Assembly (NCBI GenBank): GCA_934183165.1
Contig: CAKPRZ010000001.1
Coordinates: 122,606-186,605, forward strand
DNA length: 64,000 bases
Reading direction: 5' to 3'
Origin: an uncultured Bacilli bacterium
GTDB lineage: Bacteria > Bacillota_I > Bacilli_A > RF39 > UBA660
Shown: positions 16,652 to 25,606 of the stretch, piece by piece
How the letters are laid out: each line of letters opens with the position of its first letter
How positions within the stretch are numbered: position 1 is the first letter of the stretch
Notes under the pieces: generated by a model
Database searches by the model: none
Told to the model about the DNA's origin: nothing
Seen by the model: only the letters and a program-made list of their open reading frames with translations
Made by a program: the position numbers and the translations under genes

Positions 16652-17068
16652 ATGGTGGAATCTAATAATCAATGTTGCTTAGGAAAAATATTAAAATTAA
16701 TAGAAAAGCTTCAAAGAAGTTGTGAATGTCAAGAAGCAACTGACAATAGTTGTTTAAAACCCTTTTTAGGAGTTCCAATTACTGTAGAATGTTATAATAC
16801 TAGACCAATTACTTTTTATGGATGTGATAACAATTTAATTAATGTTGATTATGAAGTTACAATTGATGGTGTTACATCGACTGGTACAAGTAGTATTTTT
16901 AGAGTTGAACGAGTTGAAGGATGTTGTTGTGTTGTTAGTATTTTAATAGCAAATCCTAATACATCAGAAACTAATAGACCTTACATTACCACTAACCAAA
17001 CAGCCACTATTAATTTAGATTGTGTATGTGCAATTAAATGTTTAGGCGATACTATCGTTGATTTATAG
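16652..17068 (+). CDS. CotZ/CotY-like cysteine-rich (spore-coat family) protein 1
   Basis: 138 residues, at least 14 cysteines. The arrangement (CCLGKILKLIEKLQ..C, KPFLGVPITVECYNTRPITFYGC, SSIFRVERVEGCCCVVSIL, a final ATINLDCVCAIKCLGDT) matches the CotZ/CotY/ExsY family, whose Bacillus members build disulfide-linked protein layers on spores. AAAGGAG 8 bases before ATG. 15 bases separate it from its tandem paralogue. A possible -10 TATAAT is at 16623-16628 without a good -35. No other sporulation gene is in the window, so a role in spores is not proven. Confidence 0.8.
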   Translation: MVESNNQCCLGKILKLIEKLQRSCECQEATDNSCLKPFLGVPITVECYNTRPITFYGCDNNLINVDYEVTIDGVTSTGTSSIFRVERVEGCCCVVSILIANPNTSETNRPYITTNQTATINLDCVCAIKCLGDTIVDL

Positions 17069-17083
17069 AAGGGAGGTTTTGAT

Positions 17084-17497
17084 ATGTGTTGCGAGAACAA
17101 CAATAATAAAAGCAATTGCCTAGCTAATATTTTAGAAACAATCCTTTATCTACAACAAAAACATGATGAATGTGATGAAGATAATAGTTGTACTAGACCA
17201 TTCTTAGGGCCAGCTAATAACATAATATGTTTAAATACTAGATTGATTAGTTTATACAGTTGCTGTAATAATACTTTATGGACTATGCCTTATACTTTAA
17301 ATGGTACTAGTGGTACAAGTTCTGTTTTTAGAATAGAAAGTTTAGATAATGAATGTGCAACATTCAGGGTTTTAGCACCAAATTCTGATACATCATCTAG
17401 TTTCCCATATGTTGCAACAGAAGATTACTTTACAATTAAACTAAGTTGTATTGGCGTAATTAAATGTTTAGGAGATACAAGTATTAGTGGAATATAA
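17084..17497 (+). CDS. CotZ/CotY-like cysteine-rich (spore-coat family) protein 2
   Basis: 137 residues, about 14 cysteines. Colinear with its neighbour: NCLANILETILYLQQKHDEC, TRPFLGPANNIICLNTRLISLYSC, SSVFRIESLDNECATFRVLAPN and a C-terminal TIKLSCIGVIKCLGDTS. The pair arose by duplication but has diverged widely, so both are probably kept by selection. AGGGAGG before the ATG; ends on a strong bidirectional terminator. Forms disulfide-linked layers in Bacillus relatives; here the layer could equally be a vegetative envelope. Confidence 0.8.
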   Translation: MCCENNNNKSNCLANILETILYLQQKHDECDEDNSCTRPFLGPANNIICLNTRLISLYSCCNNTLWTMPYTLNGTSGTSSVFRIESLDNECATFRVLAPNSDTSSSFPYVATEDYFTIKLSCIGVIKCLGDTSISGI

Positions 17498-17521
17498 AAA
17501 AGCTTCATTTGAAGCTTTTTT
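17496..17521. terminator. Bidirectional intrinsic terminator
   Basis: AAAAAGCTTCA (17497-17507) / TGAAGCTTTTT (17510-17520), with A and T runs on both sides, between the convergent CotZ-like pair and the virD4-like gene. Confidence 0.88.
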
Positions 17522-17526
17522 CATAT

Positions 17527-19746
17527 CTAATCGTCAAAGAAGTCATCGAAGAATCTATCTTCATTAACCTCATCATCCAAAGAAATAGTTGGTACATCTT
17601 TTTTGATTTCTCTTTTCTCTTCTACAACTTTTTCTTCTTGTTTTATTTCCTGTTTTTCTTCTATTTTTTCTTCAGGTTTCTTTGGCATAATTCTAGAATT
17701 TATATCATTTGAAATAATACTATTAATTCTATCTTCCATTGCTTTAGCATCAAGTTTGGCAGGTTCTTTTAGTGGAACAGGTTTAGCATTTTCTTTCTTA
17801 GCTTGTTCTTCTAATTTAGCCTGTTCTTTTTCTTCTGCTTCTAATGCTGCAATCTTGGCATCTATCTTCTTGACTAAATCATCAATATTTAAATCCCCTC
17901 CACCATTTGGTTTAGGTTTATTAAATGGATTGACATCATCACGATCTGCTTTAGGTCCAAAAAGTCCTGGAGGAGGTCCAAAAGGATTAGCTCCACCAAA
18001 GCCTCCTGGCATACCACTATCATTCATCATATTTTTTAATTTTTCTTGACGTTTTTCTTTTACAAATTCACGCATATCAAATACTTGTACTGGTTTCTTT
18101 TCACGTGTTGGATATGTAGCTTTTGGAAATTTTTGACCAAAATTCATTTTAAAATATGGAGTGAATTTAGTCTTAAATGGTTGCATACGTATTCTTAATA
18201 TAATTGTTTCAAATTGTTTCATACGTTGTAAATCAGAAACTGTAACAAGTGGTGTTGAAGCTGTTTTATCATCTTTTTTAGATTTTACTTCACCACACAT
18301 TTTACTAATTTCTTCAAGTGCTTTTAATTCTGTTGTAATAAGGTAAATTATATTACCACAGTTACCACGAATGGTTTCAGCATTTTCTTTTCCATACACT
18401 TGATCTAGCTGAGCAAAGTTCTGGATAATCATCGTAAATCTAATACGTCTAGAACGTGCTGCTGTAATCATTGTTGTTATATCTTTAAGCGGTGGCATAT
18501 TAGCAAACTCATCTAATAAGAAGTTTGTTCTTACAGGTAATTGACCACCATGTTTTTGGGCTACTGAAATTAAAGTTTCATAACATTGCTTTAATAAAAT
18601 TGTAACTAATGAGTGATATGTTTTTTTCTCATCTTGAATAACAATAAACAAAGCTGTAGGTTTTTCACCAATCTCTTCTAGATTAACATCACTATATGCA
18701 AGCATTTCAGATAAGTTTTCACGAGAAGCAAATAATTTTATCTTTTGCTTAAATACTGCAATGATACTTCCCTTTGTTTCATTTGGAGCCATAATAGTTC
18801 CGCTAGCATTAACATAAGCGGCTGAGGCAGGATCCTTAAAAGAAAAATATTCTTTGGCATAAGTAGATCCTCCACATTTTTCTTCACCTACAGTTGTCAT
18901 CAAACTTATTGTATTAATATTTACTTCTTCTGGTTTGGCATCTTCAAACATTCCAAGTGCTAGACCTGAGAAATAATCTGCAGATGTTTTTTCCCAGAAT
19001 GGGTCAGCATTACCACTATTTTCTTCATAAAGTATATTAGCAGCCAAGTCATCTAGAAGTTCTATTGCTTTATCCTGATTACCACTTTTATACATATTAT
19101 AAGGCAATGTTAATGGATTCCATGCATTACCTTGTTGAGGATCACGAAAGTTTAGAACTAATATATTATATCCTCTGCTTTTAAGCATATTTGCTGTTTT
19201 TTCATATATTTCACCTTTAGGGTCAGTAATAATCATTGATTCTTTATGCTTTGCTAAAAGTTCGACTGTAGGGAAAATAACAGTTTGTGTTTTACCTGAA
19301 CCAGTAGCACCAATAACTAGGTTATGATATTCACCATCATCAACCCATATTTCATGATCTTTTAAAATTAATGGAACACCAGCAACAGTAGAATTTTTAG
19401 CATTAGGATCAACATACTTTAATTCTTTTTTCATTTCTTTATCTTTAGCCCATCTTGAATAACCTTTATCTTTTTTACTAGTTGTTATACCAAAGCCTTC
19501 TTCTCTTTCGAAAAAGTAAGAACTAACTGAAACAAAGATTCCTGCTAAAAATAAAATATAAAAAACCATAGTTGTTGTGATATTTTTTGCTGAAAAAGCA
19601 GGAAGAGGATTAAGTCCATAAAAATGTCCTTCATTTGCTAAAACAGGAATATTTAAAACACCTAATGCAACTACATACAAAAGAAATATTGCAAAAATAA
19701 CAAAAATCAAAATATCCTGAGGTTCTGCTCTAAACTTTAACTTCAT
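17527..19746 (-). CDS. virD4: VirD4/TraG-family type IV secretion coupling ATPase
   Basis: 739 residues. Two N-terminal membrane helices (about 12-32 and 58-77), Walker A GATGSGKT (about 146-153) followed by the family block IITDPKGEIYEKT, and Walker B/sensor region TNFLLDEFANMPPLKDITTMITAARSR, then MIIQNFAQLDQVYG. C-terminal extension (about 570-739): Gly/Pro/Phe stretch, Lys/Glu-rich coiled coil, ending in the acidic EDRFFDDFFDD. In T4SS this hexamer recruits substrate at the inner face and feeds it to the channel; the acidic tail could be the substrate- or partner-binding end (inference). It resembles the CD1115-type VirD4 of Gram-positive elements. Last gene of the T4SS-like unit, 14 bases after the lipoprotein gene. 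Confidence 0.93.
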   Translation of the reverse strand: MKLKFRAEPQDILIFVIFAIFLLYVVALGVLNIPVLANEGHFYGLNPLPAFSAKNITTTMVFYILFLAGIFVSVSSYFFEREEGFGITTSKKDKGYSRWAKDKEMKKELKYVDPNAKNSTVAGVPLILKDHEIWVDDGEYHNLVIGATGSGKTQTVIFPTVELLAKHKESMIITDPKGEIYEKTANMLKSRGYNILVLNFRDPQQGNAWNPLTLPYNMYKSGNQDKAIELLDDLAANILYEENSGNADPFWEKTSADYFSGLALGMFEDAKPEEVNINTISLMTTVGEEKCGGSTYAKEYFSFKDPASAAYVNASGTIMAPNETKGSIIAVFKQKIKLFASRENLSEMLAYSDVNLEEIGEKPTALFIVIQDEKKTYHSLVTILLKQCYETLISVAQKHGGQLPVRTNFLLDEFANMPPLKDITTMITAARSRRIRFTMIIQNFAQLDQVYGKENAETIRGNCGNIIYLITTELKALEEISKMCGEVKSKKDDKTASTPLVTVSDLQRMKQFETIILRIRMQPFKTKFTPYFKMNFGQKFPKATYPTREKKPVQVFDMREFVKEKRQEKLKNMMNDSGMPGGFGGANPFGPPPGLFGPKADRDDVNPFNKPKPNGGGDLNIDDLVKKIDAKIAALEAEEKEQAKLEEQAKKENAKPVPLKEPAKLDAKAMEDRINSIISNDINSRIMPKKPEEKIEEKQEIKQEEKVVEEKREIKKDVPTISLDDEVNEDRFFDDFFDD

Positions 19747-19760
19747 AATTAACCTTCTTC

Positions 19761-20483
19761 CTATATTCTATTGTTTTTACTGGCTTTTTTTCTAAAGATT
19801 ATTATAACAATAAATGCCAAAATTGCAAGAGAAATAAAAATTGTCAATACTATTGTAATCTTATTTTCATAATTAAAAACATATTTATCTTTATATAATT
19901 CTATATAAATACCAGCATTATCTTTATTTGCTTCTGTAAAAGTCCAATAATAATTATATCCATCAACTCTACTTGCATTATTCGATTTAACCTTATGATT
20001 GGTTTTTAGATGAATTGTTATTGAATCTACATTGTCATAAGAAAGACAATTTATTGTATCATTAGTAGATAATATATATAATTCATTACTATCTAAAACA
20101 TTGAAATATCTATAACAGCTATTAATTATATTAGAATACTTATAATTACTAAAATCATATATATAATTATAAACTATTCCTAATTCTTTTTTATTATCTA
20201 CCTTTTTCTTTTTATAAAATGTATTAGCATCATTACTTAAAGCTGGGAATGAACTACTAAACGATCTATTAACATATTCACGAAATGTTATCAATTTATC
20301 AGTTGAGGAATCAGTACCTTTAGTACTACCGGTCAATTCTTTATCCCATTTATAACTATCGGTATCTATCATAGATGTTTTTTCTTTTATTTTATCGTTT
20401 ACTATTTCAACTTCATAATTTGCAGAACATCCAGATAATAAAACTACTAAAGACAAAATAATTAGTATACTAATTTTTTTCAT
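19761..20483 (-). CDS. Lipoprotein with C-terminal membrane anchor, T4SS-associated
   Basis: 240 residues from ATG 20483 (AAAGGAGATTCT before it; the upstream frame to 20528 overlaps the preceding gene). Lipobox LLSGCS (Cys about 19), extracellular domain of about 175 residues, then a membrane helix (about 205-230) and a basic tail RKKASKNNRI. So it would be fixed at both ends, lipid in front and helix behind. LLSGCSANYEVEIVNDKIKE and the topology recall small bacterial lipoproteins of the LppM/DUF3153 kind. Sandwiched between the wall hydrolase and VirD4, so probably a structural part of the apparatus; not a recognised VirB homologue. Confidence 0.68.
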   Translation of the reverse strand: MKKISILIILSLVVLLSGCSANYEVEIVNDKIKEKTSMIDTDSYKWDKELTGSTKGTDSSTDKLITFREYVNRSFSSSFPALSNDANTFYKKKKVDNKKELGIVYNYIYDFSNYKYSNIINSCYRYFNVLDSNELYILSTNDTINCLSYDNVDSITIHLKTNHKVKSNNASRVDGYNYYWTFTEANKDNAGIYIELYKDKYVFNYENKITIVLTIFISLAILAFIVIIIFRKKASKNNRI

Positions 20484-20493
20484 AGAATCTCCT

Positions 20494-22917
20494 TTACTGT
20501 TGTGGCATATCATTTGATGGTGTACCAAAACTACAATTCATCTTATTTCTAGAACAGAATTCCGTAATATTGATATCTTGGTTAACATCTTGGCCTCTAG
20601 CATTAGAAATATTGAAGTGTAAATGCCATCCCGTTGAATTACCAGTACTTCCCATATATCCTAAGAATTGTCCTATCTGAACTTTATCGCCATTTTTAAG
20701 CTTAGGATCAATTGCATCAAAATGCCAATATGAGAATGTATATCCTTTATATGGATCAGAATTATCAGTAACTTTTATTACAACTGCCATACCATTACAT
20801 CCTGATACTCTTCTTAATGTTGTATCGGCATTACTATGTCTAGTATCAGAGCAATAATACTTAGATCTATCATTTTGAAGTAAAGTAATTGTACCACTAT
20901 GGGCAGCAACAATTGGTATTTTAGTACATTTTTCACGACCACCGCCTGAACAAGCAATATCTAAAGATCCATGATATCCAGTGAAGTAATAGTATCCACC
21001 TGTAACTGTTAAATTACTAAGTGGAGTATTCAATGGCAAAATACTAGTTGAATATATTCCTTTAGTACCTAATTGGATTCCACCAGCTACGCCTAGACCC
21101 ATTTGAGTAATTTGAACACCATCACTATAGAAGAATTTAAGTATTTCATCATACTTTTTACCTTGCTTTGCCATTTGATAAGATACTAACTGACTCATAC
21201 CATTAGCATGTCCTTGACCAGTAGTAATTCTACTATATTGAGATGAATCACTTAATGTTACTTTATGAGTTTCTCCTTTTGGCAATTTTTTATAAGTTAC
21301 ACTATAAGTACCATCAGCATTTCTTGTAGCATCAGGACAATCTGAATCTGCATAACAAAAAGAGTCATATTGAGCAGAAAAGTATTTGCCATTATAAGTT
21401 AAAACCATTCCCGCTGTTTCATTAGCTGCTTTTAAAGATAATGGAGCTTGTTTTTTTACATACTCAATATCATGAAATGTTTGAGCATTTGTACTGTTTT
21501 CTATAGGCTTAGTACATCCAGCAGTATAATTAAGAGCATATGTTCTAGCCGCAATAGCTTGAGCTTTTAAAGCTTCTAATCCACCATCTTGGTATGCTTC
21601 ATGAGCTACAACACCAGCAACATACTCCTCTAAATCCATAGTACCAACACCAGTTACAGTAATACCATTAGGACACAAGTTAGAAATTATTCCTCCATTT
21701 AGAGAATCAGCCTTTAAGTCTTTGTAATACAAATAAATAAAACTGATTATTTCCTCTTTTTTATCTGCTAATTTATCACCGCTTAATCCTTCTATATATT
21801 CTTTATAATAATCTTTTACAAAGTCTTTATATAACCATTGAAAAAATTTACTTCCAGTATTTTCAGGATCATTATAATTTCCTTCTGTTACATCATTCCC
21901 GCTATCAGAAATAGCATTATTTACTTTTTTTATGTATTTTCTAACTTTTGACTTTGACAGTTTAGCAATACCATTTTTATCTACATCTTCAAAACAATCA
22001 CCATTTTCTTGATCCTCATCACTACATGTATCAGTTGATTCGGAATCGTCTTTTGAATAATCATCATTGTCATTTTTATACCCAACTAAAACAGCAACAA
22101 CCATTTCTTTATCGGTAGTAACCATACTATTTATCTTATTATAGAAATATTTATATTCTTCACCTACTGCTTCTTCACCTTGAGCACTACCAAATGCCTC
22201 ACCCTTAAAGAAACTCATACTATCAGTAAATTTAGAAATAACACTAATAGATATCATTGATATAGTAAAAAATGTAACCAGTACAGGTATAAGATAAATA
22301 ATAAGTTTTTTCTTAACCGTACTAGAAATTACAATTTCTACAAGCTTTTTTGTTCCTGCAGACAAAGCAGATATGGGATTTGACGCCGCACGAGCAGCCT
22401 CAACCGCTGGCTTTCCTTTTGAAGTATCAAGCATTTTTTCTGCCACTTCACCAGCACCAGGAGCAGCAGCATTAACTGCTGCCTTAACTCCTTTTTTAAA
22501 TGCCATCTCATTCAATTTTGCTTTTTTCTCTTCTACAACTCTTTTTGGAGCATTTACTTTATCCTGAATAGCTTTCTTTTTTGCTTGTAATTGTTGTTGT
22601 TTTTTCTTTACTGATTCAGGGACCATTTTATTGGCAGCATTTTTAATACCCGCCTTTGCTTTATCTTTTGTTGCGCCTATTTTTTCATTTACTTTATTTG
22701 AAATAGCATCTTTTGCTACTCCACCTAATCCATTTGCTTTATAACTATTTATAAAGTTATTAGCTTTAGCTGCGTTAGATAATAATCTTGAACCTAATCC
22801 TTGCTTTTTTTCAGAAGAATTATCCTTTACTGAATCAATATCATCTGAATTATATGGATTTAAATTAGTATCACTTTGAGGAACATCTTGTTCTAATTCC
22901 TTGTTTTGATCATTCAA
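20494..22917 (-). CDS. SpoIID-M23 fusion: T4SS-associated peptidoglycan hydrolase
   Basis: 807 residues from TTG 22917 (AGGTGGTGATAATC before it; a GTG 12 bases up lies inside that ribosome site). Order: basic, Ala/Lys-rich cytoplasmic domain (1-200), one membrane helix (about 205-230), acidic spacer with two Cys, a SpoIID domain (about 426-600: VAGVVAHEAYQDGGLEALKAQAIAARTYAL, catalytic Glu in HEAY; GQGHANGMSQ near its end) and an M23 metallopeptidase (about 640-785: GYHGSLDIA, then GWHLHFN, His/Asp ligands present). SpoIID cuts glycan strands and M23 cuts peptide bridges, so one protein could open the wall for the channel, the job of VirB1/CwlT in other T4SS. Likely active in both domains. 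Confidence 0.88.
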   Translation of the reverse strand: MNDQNKELEQDVPQSDTNLNPYNSDDIDSVKDNSSEKKQGLGSRLLSNAAKANNFINSYKANGLGGVAKDAISNKVNEKIGATKDKAKAGIKNAANKMVPESVKKKQQQLQAKKKAIQDKVNAPKRVVEEKKAKLNEMAFKKGVKAAVNAAAPGAGEVAEKMLDTSKGKPAVEAARAASNPISALSAGTKKLVEIVISSTVKKKLIIYLIPVLVTFFTISMISISVISKFTDSMSFFKGEAFGSAQGEEAVGEEYKYFYNKINSMVTTDKEMVVAVLVGYKNDNDDYSKDDSESTDTCSDEDQENGDCFEDVDKNGIAKLSKSKVRKYIKKVNNAISDSGNDVTEGNYNDPENTGSKFFQWLYKDFVKDYYKEYIEGLSGDKLADKKEEIISFIYLYYKDLKADSLNGGIISNLCPNGITVTGVGTMDLEEYVAGVVAHEAYQDGGLEALKAQAIAARTYALNYTAGCTKPIENSTNAQTFHDIEYVKKQAPLSLKAANETAGMVLTYNGKYFSAQYDSFCYADSDCPDATRNADGTYSVTYKKLPKGETHKVTLSDSSQYSRITTGQGHANGMSQLVSYQMAKQGKKYDEILKFFYSDGVQITQMGLGVAGGIQLGTKGIYSTSILPLNTPLSNLTVTGGYYYFTGYHGSLDIACSGGGREKCTKIPIVAAHSGTITLLQNDRSKYYCSDTRHSNADTTLRRVSGCNGMAVVIKVTDNSDPYKGYTFSYWHFDAIDPKLKNGDKVQIGQFLGYMGSTGNSTGWHLHFNISNARGQDVNQDINITEFCSRNKMNCSFGTPSNDMPQQ

Positions 22918-22946
22918 GATTATCACCACCTAACTTCTTTTATAGA

Positions 22947-24740
22947 TTATAGACCTCCACCTTCACCAAATGAAGATAATTCTTCAGGAGTAACTACAAC
23001 ATTAATTCTCATTCTACGATTACCACATACAAACAATGCTTCACCTTGAGAATACTGTTTTATACTTTCTTTTTCATTATCATTTAAATCGATTAACATA
23101 GCCAAGTCCTCTACAGCTTGTTTCTTTAATCCCATTACTAGGTAGTAAGAAGCATTATCAAATATTGCTTTGCCTTGCATTAATACATCTGGTGCTGCAA
23201 AGTCACTAGGTTGCTGTGTAATAATTATTGACCCTGTATTATATTTACGCGCACGTCTTTGTACTTGAGCTAAGAAATCAGCTCCAAGTGAATTATGTTC
23301 ACCAAGTAAAACATGTGCTTCATCAACCATTAATACAGTATCAACATCTCTATCAAGACATAATCCCCAAGCATATTTTAATATATTAAAGAATAATGCA
23401 TTCTTAACATTTGATTCCGCATTCATAAGCTCTTTTATATTAAATACTATAAAATCACTTTCATGAGAAATCGTTGTATGTCCATCGAAATAATATTTTA
23501 ATTCTTTTGTTAATGGTCTTACTTTTAATTCAAGTTTTTCTAATATATCTCTTTCATGTGTATGCTCTGGCATAGAAACCAAGATTGCTTTTATCGTTTC
23601 ATATACATCAGAAAATGTTGGATAGTCATTCGGACCAAAATCATAGAAATTGGTATTAAAGTCCACTCCAAATCTTTTGTATGTATCTTGTACGATTTCA
23701 CTAAACAACGTTAAAACATCTTCTTCTATTGATGGATCATAATATTTCATAAAAGCCTTTAAAAATTGTAAAGCACGAGTTAAAACAGTATAACCAAGTC
23801 CTTGTTTTATTTCTTCTTCATCAGCATCTATTACAATTTGAAGTGGATTTATCATACCGTATTCTCCACCCTTACCTAAGTCAATTGTATCTCCACCAAA
23901 AGATCTAGCCATTTCACCAATTTCATCTTCTGGATCTATTGCTACTATCTGACAACCATTTCTTATATGTCCACGAAGTAATAACTTAGCTGCTGTTGAT
24001 TTACCAGAACCAGACGTACCTAAAAGAATCATATTAGCGTTATTTCTGTTATTTTCTTTTTTGATTTTATATAAAAATTGATTAAATAAAATTACACCAC
24101 CTGAGAAGTCAACTCCTAAAAGTGTTGAAAGTCCAGGATCTTTAATACTATCAAAAATAAATGGATACATGGCACCTAACGTAACTGAAGGAATTGGAGT
24201 ACCAATTCTATCTTCAATATCTTGTTTAGGGAATATTGGAAGAATTGATTTTAAAACTTTTTCTTGTTCAAATCTAAGAGAAACTGCTCTCAATTCCATT
24301 GCATCTAAGTAATTCTTAACATTTACTTTTTTCATTTCTAATTCTTCCTTAGTATCAGCAACAATCATTATATGCATTTGAAAATCAAATATTTTTGATT
24401 GACTTGATGCTAACATAGAAACAAAATATTCAAGTGATTCATAGTCAACTCTTATTCTTTCTTGAATAGTCCTATCTTTTTCATTTTGATAATTTACTTT
24501 TAATTCAGCAATTTGTTTATTAAGCATTTTAGCAAGTGTTGAAAAAGGAACAGGAATATGTTTAATAACAACTTTTATTCCTGGCATAGTTGTAAGTGTT
24601 GATAAATAACCAGGAGAGATAAATTTAGGATATGATACAACTGTTAAAAGAGTTGCATATTTATCACTAATAAAGAAATCACTAGGATTGAAGTGTAATC
24701 CTTTAGGAGCAATTTGAGATTTAAATTTCATTGTACTCAT
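22947..24740 (-). CDS. virB4: VirB4/TraE-family ATPase, C-terminal major part
   Basis: 597 residues. CagE/TrbE/VirB4-type N-part (1-210), Walker A GTSGSGKST (about 241-249) with LLRGHIRNGCQIVAIDPEDEIGEMARSFGG after it, Walker B TVLMVDEAHVLL, and the family block QVQRRARKYNTGSIIITQQPSDF. Powers assembly and transport in T4SS. VirB4 is usually about 700-850 residues; here the first part seems to be a separate 182-residue protein whose stop overlaps this start (ATGA). So translation is coupled and the two products together make about 780 residues. Confidence 0.93.
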   Translation of the reverse strand: MSTMKFKSQIAPKGLHFNPSDFFISDKYATLLTVVSYPKFISPGYLSTLTTMPGIKVVIKHIPVPFSTLAKMLNKQIAELKVNYQNEKDRTIQERIRVDYESLEYFVSMLASSQSKIFDFQMHIMIVADTKEELEMKKVNVKNYLDAMELRAVSLRFEQEKVLKSILPIFPKQDIEDRIGTPIPSVTLGAMYPFIFDSIKDPGLSTLLGVDFSGGVILFNQFLYKIKKENNRNNANMILLGTSGSGKSTAAKLLLRGHIRNGCQIVAIDPEDEIGEMARSFGGDTIDLGKGGEYGMINPLQIVIDADEEEIKQGLGYTVLTRALQFLKAFMKYYDPSIEEDVLTLFSEIVQDTYKRFGVDFNTNFYDFGPNDYPTFSDVYETIKAILVSMPEHTHERDILEKLELKVRPLTKELKYYFDGHTTISHESDFIVFNIKELMNAESNVKNALFFNILKYAWGLCLDRDVDTVLMVDEAHVLLGEHNSLGADFLAQVQRRARKYNTGSIIITQQPSDFAAPDVLMQGKAIFDNASYYLVMGLKKQAVEDLAMLIDLNDNEKESIKQYSQGEALFVCGNRRMRINVVVTPEELSSFGEGGGL

Positions 24741-25285
24741 AGAGCCACCACCGTTCCAAATTCAGTTGTTGAACCACCATTTAAGAAGTTATCTAATATA
24801 ACTCTTAAATCATCATTAGTTGTTTGACTAGCAACTAATCCACAACCAGATAATCCATTAATTAATAATCTTACTTTTTTCTGCATTATTTCAGGATTTT
24901 TTTCTTTAAATAAGATGTAATATTCTGTATCAACAACATTGTTATTCATGAAGCTATTACCTTTATTTATATCTTCCATTACTAGCTTTCTAATTGCATT
25001 TGATTGACTTTGGTTATATAAAAGTTGTAATTGTGATAGATAAACAGTAATATCTACTGGTCTATCCGCACATATTAACCAAAATTCGAAATCAAGCTGA
25101 TTATAAAAGTTTTTTAATCCTGTCAAAACATTTGCTTGCGATTGTTCATCTAATATGAATATATTACGAGGCATTATTTTAACGCCTGTAACATTCAACT
25201 TATTTTCTAGAATAATAACTCCATTATTAATTGCTTTAACTGGAACCCAATCTTCTGTATATTTACTACTCATCGTCTTTGCCAT
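24737..25285 (-). CDS. VirB4 N-terminal-like subunit (apparently split VirB4)
   Basis: 182 residues. KYTEDWVPVKAINNGVIILE then VTGVKIMPRNIFILDEQSQANVL, KNFYNQLDFEFWLICADRPVDITVYL: this is the type of sequence found at the front of VirB4/TraC-type proteins (small beta domain before the ATPase). No P-loop. The gene overlaps the PrgI-like gene by 20 bases and the VirB4 ATPase by 4 (ATGA). Start at 25285 is uncertain; a second Met four codons in (25273) is possible. Could also be a separate accessory subunit. Confidence 0.7.
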   Translation of the reverse strand: MAKTMSSKYTEDWVPVKAINNGVIILENKLNVTGVKIMPRNIFILDEQSQANVLTGLKNFYNQLDFEFWLICADRPVDITVYLSQLQLLYNQSQSNAIRKLVMEDINKGNSFMNNNVVDTEYYILFKEKNPEIMQKKVRLLINGLSGCGLVASQTTNDDLRVILDNFLNGGSTTEFGTVVAL

Positions 25286-25589
25286 TTAAACAACACCAAC
25301 CTCTCCATATATATCTTCTTCTATCTACAAAATAAAATTTGTATATGTTATTTATAACAACCATTATATTATGTTGATTCGGAACTGGTAAAACCAAAAA
25401 TCCTGTGATTATTGCAGGAGATAAAACTCCTATTGCTACTACTGCTTCACTGATATTACTTTGGAATATCAAAAGTAAGATTAATGTAGTAGCAACACCT
25501 GAACCAAATACAATCAAATCTATTGGTCTAAAAAAGCCAAATATAAGTTTTCCCCTTTTCGAGTTAGCGGGGATTAAATATCCATTCAT
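25266..25589 (-). CDS. PrgI-family (VirB3-like) membrane protein
   Basis: 107 residues. Two membrane helices (about 22-42 and 48-68) and a C-terminal KFYFVDRRRYIWRGWC, the usual end of PrgI-family T4SS proteins. These correspond to VirB3 and sit next to VirB4 in Gram-positive systems, as here. Ends inside the following gene by 20 bases. VirB3 is thought to link VirB4 to the membrane complex. Confidence 0.85.
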   Translation of the reverse strand: MNGYLIPANSKRGKLIFGFFRPIDLIVFGSGVATTLILLLIFQSNISEAVVAIGVLSPAIITGFLVLPVPNQHNIMVVINNIYKFYFVDRRRYIWRGWCCLNGKDDE

Positions 25590-25606
25590 CTATTATCACA
25601 CTCCAA

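Noticed and set aside
17603..18049. Plus-strand open frame opposite the VirD4 C-terminus
   Set aside because: Ser/Phe/Pro low complexity, an artefact of the Glu/Lys-rich coding strand; no start signal.
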